Positions 25,944 to 33,230 of a stretch of DNA of 42,929 nt are shown one piece after another. Within the stretch, counting starts at the first letter, position 1. Each line of letters opens with the position of its first letter. The DNA comes from Alicyclobacillus tolerans (lineage in GTDB: Bacteria; Bacillota; Bacilli; Alicyclobacillales; Alicyclobacillaceae), in assembly GCF_001447355.1 (NCBI RefSeq), contig NZ_JXBW01000023.1, forward strand, positions 1 through 42,929, read 5' to 3'. Under the pieces are notes generated by a model. The model saw only the letters and a program-made list of their open reading frames with translations, did no database searches and was not told where the DNA came from. A program made the translations under genes and the position numbers.

Positions 25944-26063
25944 TCATTTGCTGCGCCGGCGTCCTCGCGTAATCAGGATGATGGCTGCAGCGGCACAGAA
26001 AATGGTGATAATCCAAATGGTAAAAACCAAGGCAAAAGCCCCCCTTAACGTCTTGACGATCAC
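25944..26063 (-). CDS. 39-residue single-span membrane peptide
   Basis: The reverse strand encodes a short frame with GTG at 26063 (or TTG at 26030 behind AGGGGGG). The product has a clean hydrophobic helix (FALVFTIWIITIFCAAAAII), then a basic end RGRRRSK, which is the positive-inside pattern of a small membrane protein. It follows the antiporter on the same strand by about 80 bases, with a hairpin between. No known family is recognised. Confidence 0.5.
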   Translation of the reverse strand: MIVKTLRGAFALVFTIWIITIFCAAAAIILITRGRRRSK

Positions 26064-26096
26064 GCTTTAACGTGTGTAGCCTGGCCGTTTTCATAC

Positions 26097-26123
26097 CCTG
26101 AGGCGCCGTAATGGCGCCTCAGG
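26097..26123. terminator. Strong hairpin between converging or tandem genes
   Basis: A perfect 11-bp stem (26097-26107 with 26113-26123) with a 5-base loop lies just past the antiporter stop. Neither side has a good T tract, so it may attenuate or protect the transcript rather than terminate fully. Confidence 0.5.
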
Positions 26124-26142
26124 CAGTGGGGAGCTTTCGAGG

Positions 26143-27489
26143 TCAAAGTTGCTGTGAAGATGGTGTTTCGGCATGTTCGCTGAGCCAGAGGTCTTGTTGA
26201 ACTTTTTGTACCACAAGATGCTCGTCGCCTGGCATCAAGCGTTTTCCGCGCATGAGGATCATCCGGAGCCACGTTCCAGCCATCCATGACGTGATCAGCG
26301 CCAGCATTACCAAAATGGCGTAAAAGGTCTGGTTGATAATTCCGAGCGAAAATGCCGTGGACGAGAGAACGATACCAGGACCGCCGCGGGCGTTCATGGC
26401 GGCCGCAAAATTGGCGCTCGTCAGTCGATCGCTGCGGATGATGCGACAGGTCAGGTATACCACGACACTTTGTACCACAGTTGCAAAGAGCAGGTACAAC
26501 ACAAAGAATCCGAGGTTAAAGTCTTTCACGAGATTGAGCTGCAGACCGACAATCGCAAAGTAAAGTGGAATGAATAGAGAGAACGATATGCCTTGCACGC
26601 TTTCTTCGAGGCGCACGAACCAACGGTCGGGCAAACTGAATTTCGTCGCCACCCCTGCCAACAGCGCTCCATACATAACGTCCACCCCAAGATACCCTGC
26701 AATATCCGACAATGCGAACAGGATAATCAAAAAGTAGCCAAGGAACGAAGCGCGGAACAAAATGTTTGCCCGATTCGATGTCACTTTTCGCAACAGCCAT
26801 GGCATGACGCCGATACAGACGGCCAGGAAGGCAAAGGTGACAACGAGACTCTTCGATACCACCCAAGCGTTAATGCTTGTGCCGTGGCCGGACACCAAAC
26901 CGGCGGCGATGGCCAGGGCTACCCAGAGGATGATGTCGTGGACGCCTGCGATTGTGACAATGATTTTTGCAAATCGTGAGTGCATAATTCCGAGATCGGA
27001 AAAGATTTTCGAGATCACCGGAATGGATGTGACAGCGATCGATATTGCGACGACGATTTTTAACGCCAGCAAGTTGTGATCAGGGCCAAGGAACTGTGCT
27101 GGGTTGAACAGGCGAGTGGCGAACCAACCGACGAGAAAAGGGATCACGGTCGAGCCAATAATGATGGCAATGCCCGTTTTCACGTCCGATCGCGCAAATC
27201 GCGCTTGGAACTTGAGTCCTGCCGTATAGAGAAGCAGGAGTTCGCCGATGTAATACACGAAACCGAATAGATTTCCTTCTGACGAAAAGCCGAGGAACAA
27301 CCAGTGAAAGAAGCTCGGGAACAGTGCTCCGATACACGTCGGTCCAAGCAATACACCTCCGGCTACTTCGCCAATCACGCGCGGGATTGCCAGTTTCTCG
27401 GCAAGAAAGCCGAGCAGGTGAGCGGCGGCGAGCAAAATGACCGTGGCGAGTAGGAAACGTGCCAGGTCTGCGCCTGCCAATGTAAACAT
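26143..27489 (-). CDS. CPA2-family cation/proton antiporter (Kef/NapA type)
   Basis: A 448-residue protein with about 12 to 13 membrane segments of the Na_H_Exchanger family, for example LLGFLAEKLAIPRVIGEVAGG at about 25-45, AISIAVTSIPVISKI, and AMNARGGPGIVLSST. It is likely to exchange K+ or Na+ for H+ across the plasma membrane. There is no RCK domain, only a short cytoplasmic tail. A strong GAGGAGGGGAAG precedes ATG at 27489. It is the last chromosomal gene before the integrated element. Confidence 0.87.
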   Translation of the reverse strand: MFTLAGADLARFLLATVILLAAAHLLGFLAEKLAIPRVIGEVAGGVLLGPTCIGALFPSFFHWLFLGFSSEGNLFGFVYYIGELLLLYTAGLKFQARFARSDVKTGIAIIIGSTVIPFLVGWFATRLFNPAQFLGPDHNLLALKIVVAISIAVTSIPVISKIFSDLGIMHSRFAKIIVTIAGVHDIILWVALAIAAGLVSGHGTSINAWVVSKSLVVTFAFLAVCIGVMPWLLRKVTSNRANILFRASFLGYFLIILFALSDIAGYLGVDVMYGALLAGVATKFSLPDRWFVRLEESVQGISFSLFIPLYFAIVGLQLNLVKDFNLGFFVLYLLFATVVQSVVVYLTCRIIRSDRLTSANFAAAMNARGGPGIVLSSTAFSLGIINQTFYAILVMLALITSWMAGTWLRMILMRGKRLMPGDEHLVVQKVQQDLWLSEHAETPSSQQL

Positions 27490-27522
27490 AACTTCCCCTC
27501 CTCAACGATGTGGTGGATTTGG

Positions 27523-27544
27523 TTGTACGACAGCTTATGTACAA
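27523..27544. promoter_or_regulatory. Inverted repeat upstream of the antiporter
   Basis: TTGTAC (27523-27528) and GTACAA (27539-27544) form an inverted repeat with a 10-base centre, about 34 bases before the antiporter start. It could be an operator for that gene, or less likely part of an attachment site. The rest of 27545-27724 shows no gene. Confidence 0.35.
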
Positions 27545-27724
27545 GTGGAATGGATGTCCATGATAGGAACCTATGGGTTCTCAATCATAGCAGGACGCCT
27601 GTTGGCGCCCTGCCATACGCGAAGTTCTACCAAAGAAATGCGAGCCAGAAAATCCAAGCGAACCCATGATACCCTGAGTGACCACGTATATTTTTGGCCT
27701 AAGAATGCGGTTTTTTAAGGGGGA

Positions 27725-29161
27725 TTAGTGGATGAAAGTGACTTGAATCTGTCCGTCTGGTTGTACATCAATGCGCTGCACGATGTATCGTAGAAGGTCG
27801 CGACGTTCATCGGGCGATGCATATTCCCACATATCTCGAAAGTGGGCGAGTACAGGCAGCATATCATCGAGGCGTACTGCTGCATCCTGTGGACGAGCGG
27901 AATCGAGCTTTTTTCGCAGGGCCGACTCCTGGTCGTTGAGTTTCTGCAACCGGTCGCGCAGCTGCATCGTGTCGATAGCTCCTGCCTCGAACGCATCCAT
28001 CCAACGTTTACGGCGCACTTCGATGCCTGATAGCTGGGCGTCGATAATTGCCCATTCGTCGTCCTTAGGCTGCGCTGTCTCGATCAGTGCCCCGGCATTA
28101 TTGGATAGGTCACTGTAATATCGCTCGATGGCGTCAAGTACCGCAGACTCCAGCTTCTCCTCGCGTATCTGCGGCATCTTACATAGGCGGCTGTGCATGC
28201 GTTCCTGACAGATGTATGAGCGATACGGGCGTCCTTCAGCCTTGGATCGCCGATACTTCGTGATGCCGGACATCCGCGCTCCGCATTGGCTGCAAAACAG
28301 GAGCCCTGTGAGTGAATAGCTGCCCAGCGTGGTCTGACCAGGCACGGCTCGTCGACGCTCTCTCATGCGTTCCGCCGCTGCCCACATATACTCGTCGATA
28401 ATCGCCTCGTGCTGACCTCGAGCAATTGTGACATGCTGCTGACGGTGGCCACTGCGATCTCGGTATCCGAACCGCACATAGCCTGCATATAGGGGATTGC
28501 GAAGCAAGTATTTCAAGCTCCACTGCGTCCATCGTTTATTCGGCGCGGGCTGTGGGTTATCGGGGTTATTCAGCCATTGCAGGAGCTTTACGGAGCCCTC
28601 GCCGGAGATATATCTGCGGAAAATCTCTCGAACCACCGGAGCTTCGATCTCGTTCGGCACCAGGCGCCCGTCCACATAATCATAGCCGAACGCAGATCGT
28701 CCGCCTGACCAGTGGCCTTGCTTCGTGGCCTCCATAAGCCCTAAGCGTGTGCGCTCGCCAAGATTCTCACGCTCCCACTGCGCGAGCGCGGCGACGATCG
28801 TAATGAATAGCCGACCAATGGCAGTCGTCGTGTCGAATACCTCCGTCGCGCTCTTAAACCCCACGCCGTGTCGATCAAACTCCTGCAGGAGATCATCGAG
28901 ATCGCGTACGGTACGCGTGAGGCGGTCGAGACGATAGACCAGGACGACATCGAATTTGCGCTGGCGCATGTCTGCGAGTAGACGCTGCAGCTCTGGGCGA
29001 TCCATTGACTTAGCCGATACGCCCTCATCCGTATAGACGGCTGCAATCGTCCACCCTTGACTCTCACAGTACGAGCGTAGACGGCTAAGCTGGGCGTCAA
29101 GAGAGAAGCCTTCTTCCGCTTGGATATCGGTTGATACGCGCGTGTACAACGCTGCACGCAT
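27725..29161 (-). CDS. Large serine recombinase (integrase)
   Basis: A 478-residue site-specific recombinase. The N-terminal resolvase domain has catalytic S10 in YTRVS, and DVVLVYRLDRLTRT. A recombinase domain with AFGYDYVDGRLVPNEIEAPVVREIF, a zinc ribbon (CSQCGARM with YICQERMHSRLCKMP) and a coiled-coil region (about 370-435) follow. This architecture is typical of integrases that integrate and excise temperate phages. GGAAGGTGA precedes ATG at 29161. Its stop faces the chromosomal side, so attL should lie within a few hundred bases of 27725. Confidence 0.93.
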   Translation of the reverse strand: MRAALYTRVSTDIQAEEGFSLDAQLSRLRSYCESQGWTIAAVYTDEGVSAKSMDRPELQRLLADMRQRKFDVVLVYRLDRLTRTVRDLDDLLQEFDRHGVGFKSATEVFDTTTAIGRLFITIVAALAQWERENLGERTRLGLMEATKQGHWSGGRSAFGYDYVDGRLVPNEIEAPVVREIFRRYISGEGSVKLLQWLNNPDNPQPAPNKRWTQWSLKYLLRNPLYAGYVRFGYRDRSGHRQQHVTIARGQHEAIIDEYMWAAAERMRERRRAVPGQTTLGSYSLTGLLFCSQCGARMSGITKYRRSKAEGRPYRSYICQERMHSRLCKMPQIREEKLESAVLDAIERYYSDLSNNAGALIETAQPKDDEWAIIDAQLSGIEVRRKRWMDAFEAGAIDTMQLRDRLQKLNDQESALRKKLDSARPQDAAVRLDDMLPVLAHFRDMWEYASPDERRDLLRYIVQRIDVQPDGQIQVTFIH

Positions 29162-29179
29162 GGATGATTCACCTTCCCA

Positions 29180-29647
29180 TTACCAACAATATTCTATGCC
29201 TCGTTCGGCCACCCTTTCTTGCTGCCAAATCAGCCGCTCATACATCCATGGTTCCGGTACTCTAAAGCGTTCAGCTAGGCTGCTGAGGCTTTCTGTGAGG
29301 ATTGAGATAGACTGCAGCATAAAAGAGGGGACGAGGGCTTCAAAGGCAAACTTGCGCGCTTGATATTCCTGGCGCAAGCGTCCCCATGTGATGTTCTCGG
29401 TTTGATTGCCGGTATGCAGTACAGCATGACCGATCTCGTGCGCTAAATGCACTCGCTGCACAGTCCGTTCTTCGCGTCGGTCGACTACAAGATCGTAGTG
29501 CCCGTCGATTTTCAAACAACACGAGCGGTGGGGGAGGTAATACACGGAGAGGCCGATCAGGTCGGCAATGCGATCAAGATCGATTTGCTCAGGGAAGTAT
29601 ATGCTATGCGATTGGTACCAGTTGCGAATGCGTGTCGAAATGTCCAT
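29180..29647 (-). CDS. ImmA/IrrE-family metallopeptidase
   Basis: The 155-residue protein has the zinc motif HEIGH in VHLAHEIGHAVLH (about 67-79) and the usual N-terminal YFPEQIDLDRIADLIGLSVYYLP. In ICEBs1 and many phages, ImmA cleaves the partner repressor after DNA damage to start induction. Here it lies between the integrase and the CI-like repressor on the same strand, which fits that role. AGAGGAAA precedes the ATG. Confidence 0.9.
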   Translation of the reverse strand: MDISTRIRNWYQSHSIYFPEQIDLDRIADLIGLSVYYLPHRSCCLKIDGHYDLVVDRREERTVQRVHLAHEIGHAVLHTGNQTENITWGRLRQEYQARKFAFEALVPSFMLQSISILTESLSSLAERFRVPEPWMYERLIWQQERVAERGIEYCW

Positions 29648-29740
29648 CAGCCATGTTTCCTCTTATGGAACGTTTGTTCGTATTTTACATGGAGATGGAC
29701 AAGATTGAAAGAGAGTAAATGAAAAAGGGATGCCGGAAAG

Positions 29741-30112
29741 TTATTTCTTCCGGCGCCCTGTTTTGATCTCCCACAATGCTCGCAAGGTATCCATTAGCTC
29801 CTGCTTCATATCTTCGGGAGAACCCTGAAAATCGTAGAAAAAAGCTTCTTCCAGGTTATCAGCTACCCAACGAATAAACTCCCTCTCTGCAGGTTTTACG
29901 GCCTCAATGTCCCTTTCTTTTCCCGAGAGTAACCAGTCCAAGGACACGTTAAAAATGTCAGCCAATCTGCAAAGTGTATTAACATCTGGTTCGTTTTTTC
30001 CGGTTTCATAGTTCGCATAGGTAGAACGAGCTATGCCTAATTTCGCGGCCATTTCCTTTTGTGTAAAGCCCTTGCTCGATCTTGCGAATATGATTCTTTC
30101 ATTAAGCTTCAT
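29741..30112 (-). CDS. CI-like XRE-family repressor
   Basis: A 123-residue protein with an N-terminal HTH_XRE domain (TQKEMAAKLGIARSTYANYETGKNEPD, about 17-41) and a charged C-terminal part without a peptidase motif, so cleavage in trans by ImmA is likely. It reads away from the Cro-like gene across a shared operator region. GTGAGGTG precedes ATG at 30112. Confidence 0.9.
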   Translation of the reverse strand: MKLNERIIFARSSKGFTQKEMAAKLGIARSTYANYETGKNEPDVNTLCRLADIFNVSLDWLLSGKERDIEAVKPAEREFIRWVADNLEEAFFYDFQGSPEDMKQELMDTLRALWEIKTGRRKK

Positions 30113-30134
30113 GACGACACCTCACCAATATTCT

Positions 30135-30150
30135 TTGTTTCAAAACACAA
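30135..30150. promoter_or_regulatory. Operator O1 of the phage switch
   Basis: TTGTTTCAAAACACAA is an imperfect inverted repeat of half-site TTGTTT with 4-base centre, just upstream of the repressor start. Confidence 0.65.
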
Positions 30151-30161
30151 CATTCCTCTAT

Positions 30162-30177
30162 TTGTTTCAAAAAACAA
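30162..30177. promoter_or_regulatory. Operator O2 of the phage switch
   Basis: TTGTTTCAAAAAACAA is a perfect 6+4+6 inverted repeat, matching O1 and O3. Confidence 0.72.
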
Positions 30178-30191
30178 CACTGGATTATTAG

Positions 30192-30220
30192 TTGACACCA
30201 TTGCAAACTATGTGTATTGT
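30192..30220 (+). promoter_or_regulatory. Rightward early promoter (PR-like)
   Basis: A perfect -35 TTGACA (30192-30197), a 17-base spacer and -10 TATTGT (30215-30220) lead to the Cro-like gene. The -10 overlaps operator O3, so repressor binding there would block RNA polymerase. Confidence 0.72.
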
Positions 30221-30232
30221 TGTGTTAAACAA
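30217..30232. promoter_or_regulatory. Operator O3 of the phage switch
   Basis: TTGTTGTGTTAAACAA repeats the same half-sites with one change and covers the -10 box of the rightward promoter. Confidence 0.65.
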
Positions 30233-30250
30233 CACTTGGTGGTGATTTGA

Positions 30251-30472
30251 TTGAGAAAGTGGCTGGTAGAACTCAGGGGATGCAAGACCCAGGCCGAGAT
30301 CGCCAAAGCTGTCGGCATCTCTCGAAGCACGTATGCGAATTACGAGCGTGGGACAAGGCCTCGAGTGGATGTAGCGCAACGGATCGCCCAGGTCCTTCAC
30401 TTCGATTGGACGCGCTTCTTCGAGGAACCAGACAACAAGCAGGACTCATATGATGCCGCGATGGGGGAGTGA
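30251..30472 (+). CDS. Cro-like XRE-family protein
   Basis: The 73-residue protein is little more than a helix-turn-helix (TQAEIAKAVGISRSTYANYE, about 13-32) with LRGCKT and RVDVAQRIAQVL around it. The recognition helix GISRSTYANYERG resembles that of the CI-like protein (GIARSTYANYETG), so both may read the same operators. TTG 30251 follows GGTGGTGA. It is the first rightward gene. Confidence 0.88.
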   Translation: MRKWLVELRGCKTQAEIAKAVGISRSTYANYERGTRPRVDVAQRIAQVLHFDWTRFFEEPDNKQDSYDAAMGE

Positions 30473-30477
30473 TCGAA

Positions 30478-30627
30478 ATGGCGAAGAAGGATGAACCGTT
30501 GAGAGTCGTATGCGTGAATGAACCGTCGCCAGAGGCACTGGAGCGCTTCCATGAGGCTTGCAAGCGCGTGGCCGTGAATATCATTCGGCGGAAGATCGAG
30601 CAGGCCAAGGCTGGCGGTGAACAATGA
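30478..30627 (+). CDS. Small conserved-looking phage protein, 49 residues
   Basis: ATG 30478 follows GGGGGAG at eight bases, six bases after the Cro-like stop. The product begins MAKKDEPLRVVCVNEPSPEA and continues as an amphipathic helix rich in Arg and Lys (about 17-45). I do not recognise a family. Early-operon position suggests a regulatory or replication accessory role. Confidence 0.7.
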   Translation: MAKKDEPLRVVCVNEPSPEALERFHEACKRVAVNIIRRKIEQAKAGGEQ

Positions 30628-30872
30628 CCGGCCGCCTTTGCAGTGGGGACAAGCAGTCGATGGTCTGGAAACAGAAAAAAGCGCCCCAAATTGGTCGCCC
30701 TACATCAATATAGTTCCATGCCAGTATACAGCGAAAGCGGTGCGTTGGCAACCCCGTGAGGATTCGTTTATAGCAATTCTGCCCGTTTTTTCGCGTGTTC
30801 CGATTGTCGAAAAACGCGGCAAAAGCACGAAAAAAGCGGTCAAAGTGCGTGAAAAGTTTTCAGAAAGAAGGA

Positions 30873-31805
30873 ATGGTGCGTTTGTGGATTGAGTCGTACC
30901 AAGAGCTAGGTCGGCATCCAAAAGCGAAGAGGCTCTCAAGACTTCTCGGAGAACCCCTACCCAGTGCCATTGGTCGCCTACATCTCCTCTGGTGGTGGGC
31001 GGTGGACTACGCACCGACAGGTGAACTGACTCAGTACACGTGGGATGACCTCGCCGATGCGGTCATGTGGGAAGGGGACCCGGAAAAGCTATTTCGAGCA
31101 TTCTTGGATGCTGGTTTTATCGACGAGGAACTAGACGGATCAGACACCCGATACTGGATTCATGATTGGATGGACTATGCGGGGCGGCTCATCGAGAAGA
31201 AGGCGCAAAATGCTGAGCGCAAGAGGAGATCTCGTGGACGTCGGATCAATACACAGACAAGCGAAGATACACGTCACGCGGACGTCACGCGGACGTCACG
31301 CGGACATGCCGAGGACGTGCCATTGACGTCTTCGGATGTCACGCGGGAGTCACAGGGCTACCAGACACAACATAACCAGACACAACATAACCAAACCAAA
31401 ACACTGAGTGGTGGTGAACGCGCGTGCGCGCGCGAGGAGATTTCTTTGGAGTTGCACCAGTTGCTCGGCAAAGCCCCAAGCCCCATGCAGGTGGAGCTCA
31501 TGACCGCATACTTGGAACCTGGTATCGGCATGGAGATCGAGCTCGTGAAACGAGCGATACGAGCGGCTGCACTCAAGAACAAGGACCTCAACTATGCAAC
31601 GGCGATCCTGAAAAAACAACACGAACGAGGGATAAAGACCGTCGCGCAAGCTGAGGTGGACGATGCGGCACACCAAGCGGCGATCGCTTCCCGTGCGACG
31701 GAAAGAACGCAACGAGGAACGAATCGCACGCGGGACAAGCCTATCGATCCAGACCCGCGTTATGCGAACTTCTATGCGCTTTTTCCTGAGGAGGCGAAAC
31801 CGTGA
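30873..31805 (+). CDS. DnaD-domain phage replication protein
   Basis: The 310-residue protein has an N-terminal winged-helix type domain (about 1-115; WIESYQELGRHPKAKRLSRLLG, HLLWWWAVDYAPTGELT), a low-complexity linker (116-188) and a C-terminal DnaD/DnaB_2 domain (about 190-262; AAALKNKDLNYATAILKKQHERGIKT). Such proteins open the origin and load the host helicase. The start is uncertain: ATG 30873, GTG 30876 and TTG 30882 all follow AGAAGGA closely, and an upstream extension to 30795 looks non-coding. The linker region of the gene carries tandem repeats that could be the origin. Confidence 0.85.
   Translation: MVRLWIESYQELGRHPKAKRLSRLLGEPLPSAIGRLHLLWWWAVDYAPTGELTQYTWDDLADAVMWEGDPEKLFRAFLDAGFIDEELDGSDTRYWIHDWMDYAGRLIEKKAQNAERKRRSRGRRINTQTSEDTRHADVTRTSRGHAEDVPLTSSDVTRESQGYQTQHNQTQHNQTKTLSGGERACAREEISLELHQLLGKAPSPMQVELMTAYLEPGIGMEIELVKRAIRAAALKNKDLNYATAILKKQHERGIKTVAQAEVDDAAHQAAIASRATERTQRGTNRTRDKPIDPDPRYANFYALFPEEAKP
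31271..31303 (+). repeat. Three 11-bp iterons inside the replication gene
   Basis: ACGTCACGCGG occurs three times in perfect tandem (31271-31281, 31282-31292, 31293-31303), and once more with one mismatch at 31336-31346. The unit is 11 bp, about one helical turn, and not a multiple of three, so it is not a protein-level repeat. Confidence 0.85.
31361..31390 (+). repeat. Two 15-bp direct repeats inside the replication gene
   Basis: CCAGACACAACATAA is repeated exactly at 31361-31375 and 31376-31390, then decays into an A-rich stretch. A 16-bp alternating C/G/T run lies at 31419-31434. Confidence 0.8.
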
Positions 31806-32164
31806 CGGATGGAATCAAATTAGGGGCCCAGGGGCGCCCGCATGTCGAATGCCCAAGCTGCGGGCGGCTACATAGCGTCTTCCGCCGTGGCGACTATGTG
31901 AACAAGCCAATGCTGCGCTTCCGCTGCCGGCACTGCGGGACAAGCTGGCCAGCGACGCAGGCGCAGAAGGACGCCATTGTCGCATACTACCAGGACTATG
32001 TTGCGCGCAAGCAGGACAAGCAGCCAAAACGGGGGAGAGGGGGAGCGCCGACGCACTCCTCCCCACTACCCTCATCGCCACAAAAGACGGGGGATGCGTC
32101 AAAGCCGGTGCACAAAAATGGGGGAGAGAAGAAGAGTTGGCTGGACTCTATTCTCGACCTGTAG
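31802..32164 (+). CDS. Zinc-ribbon phage protein
   Basis: The 120-residue protein has CPSC (about 17-20) and CRHC (about 42-45), a four-cysteine ribbon, then a basic, disordered tail. It overlaps the replication gene by four bases, with GAGGAGG before GTG 31802. A DNA- or RNA-binding partner of replication is plausible but unproven. Confidence 0.8.
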   Translation: MTDGIKLGAQGRPHVECPSCGRLHSVFRRGDYVNKPMLRFRCRHCGTSWPATQAQKDAIVAYYQDYVARKQDKQPKRGRGGAPTHSSPLPSSPQKTGDASKPVHKNGGEKKSWLDSILDL

Positions 32165-32403
32165 AGCTGCCGTTGTTTGATCTCGATGCATACGTCGCAC
32201 GGCAACCTATGCCGCATAGTTATCGCGAGGCAGCACTGCCTTGGCATTACTTCCGCTGCCGATGCGGTGAATGGCGTGTGATTGAAACGGCGGGAGTCGT
32301 CGTAAGCGCGGTGCATTGCCACGCTTGCGGCAGCCGGATGCGACCGGTGGAACTGGTGCAGACGGATCTCAGACTGTTCCGGAGGGGGAGAAAACATGGC
32401 TGA
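32137..32403 (+). CDS. Second zinc-ribbon phage protein
   Basis: The 88-residue protein has CRC (about 41-43) and CHAC (about 61-64). TTG 32137 lies inside the end of the previous gene after a GGGGGAGAGAAGAAG region. It has no recognised family. The paired ribbon proteins may act together. Confidence 0.68.
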   Translation: MAGLYSRPVELPLFDLDAYVARQPMPHSYREAALPWHYFRCRCGEWRVIETAGVVVSAVHCHACGSRMRPVELVQTDLRLFRRGRKHG

Positions 32404-32689
32404 GAAGACGTTCCCGTCCGTGCTTGAGGCGACAAAGCACACGCATGCGCGGGCGGACCAGGCGGATCGCTATGAGGCGATCATCGAGCGCCTACGTCGG
32501 AGAGCAGAGGACGCGGCAAGACGGTACGAAATGACGCGCAACGTCCACGCCTGGTCGTCAGAATTAGCGTTGGCGGTTCTCGAGGCTTTGGACGATGGGC
32601 TCAGTTACCCAAACTTTCAGGTTCGCAAATTTCTAGAACTGGAGGCGAAACGATTTGACCGACGCAAAGAATCAGACGCCCGAAACTGA
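32396..32689 (+). CDS. Helical phage protein, unknown
   Basis: The 97-residue product is mostly charged helix (for example RYEAIIERLRRRAEDAARRYE) and ends in FDRRKESDARN. GGAGGGGGAG precedes the ATG and it overlaps the gene before it by eight bases. Function unknown. Confidence 0.72.
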   Translation: MAEKTFPSVLEATKHTHARADQADRYEAIIERLRRRAEDAARRYEMTRNVHAWSSELALAVLEALDDGLSYPNFQVRKFLELEAKRFDRRKESDARN

Positions 32690-33230
32690 GATGGATGAGC
32701 CAGTGCCGAGTGGAACAAGCAACCTGGGCGGTGTTGTATTTGAGTTCCCTGAGCATCAGGTGAGCGACGACGAAATGGCACCTGTTCGTGACGTATTGCA
32801 AGCTGGCGAAGAGGAGGCGCAGCAGGCGGCGGAAATTGCTGCTGCCACTGTGACGCCTGAGCAGATTGCTACCTTTCTGCGCGTCGCATACGAGGCGCAC
32901 GGTGTTTTTACGGGCATGCCGCAGATTTGGCGACATGACGAGAGTTGGTATCTCCATATCGCGCAAGGTATCGTCGGCCATATCAATGCCGGGATAGCGC
33001 GGTATCCCATGATGGGACATGCCATCCGCACGGTGGACGCCGCGGGCACATGGGGGGAGTTCGCATGGGATTACTGTTTGCGCTGGGTTATGACTATCCA
33101 AGCGAAACGCAAGGAGAAGGCTGAATCACAGACAGAGGAGGTCCAGAGCAATGGACAATACCAATCGGCGCCAGCTATTGTCGGTCACGCTTCCGCAGGG
33201 GCTGACGCCAGACGATTCATCATTCCATGA
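32655..33230 (+). CDS. Phage protein, unknown, 191 residues
   Basis: TTG 32655 follows GGAGGCGA. The product has an acidic N-terminus, an Ala/Gln-rich helix (about 50-70) and an aromatic-rich middle (IWRHDESWYLHIAQGIVGHINAG, about 94-116). No domain is recognised. Its last 80 bases overlap the start of the next gene, longer than the other overlaps in the block, so its true C-terminus may deserve a check. Confidence 0.65.
   Translation: MTDAKNQTPETEMDEPVPSGTSNLGGVVFEFPEHQVSDDEMAPVRDVLQAGEEEAQQAAEIAAATVTPEQIATFLRVAYEAHGVFTGMPQIWRHDESWYLHIAQGIVGHINAGIARYPMMGHAIRTVDAAGTWGEFAWDYCLRWVMTIQAKRKEKAESQTEEVQSNGQYQSAPAIVGHASAGADARRFIIP

Noticed and set aside
30617-30892. A 91-residue frame between the 49-residue gene and the replication gene
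   Set aside because: Its GTG start has no good ribosome site, it overlaps both neighbours in other frames, and its composition does not look coding. The stretch 30628-30872 is more likely non-coding or regulatory.
31271-31390. CRISPR array
   Set aside because: The repeats are 11 and 15 bp in direct tandem without spacers, and lie inside a coding gene.
31419-31434. Z-DNA forming segment as an independent element
   Set aside because: The alternating run is short and is explained by Arg/Ala codons in the linker; I kept it only as a companion of the putative origin.
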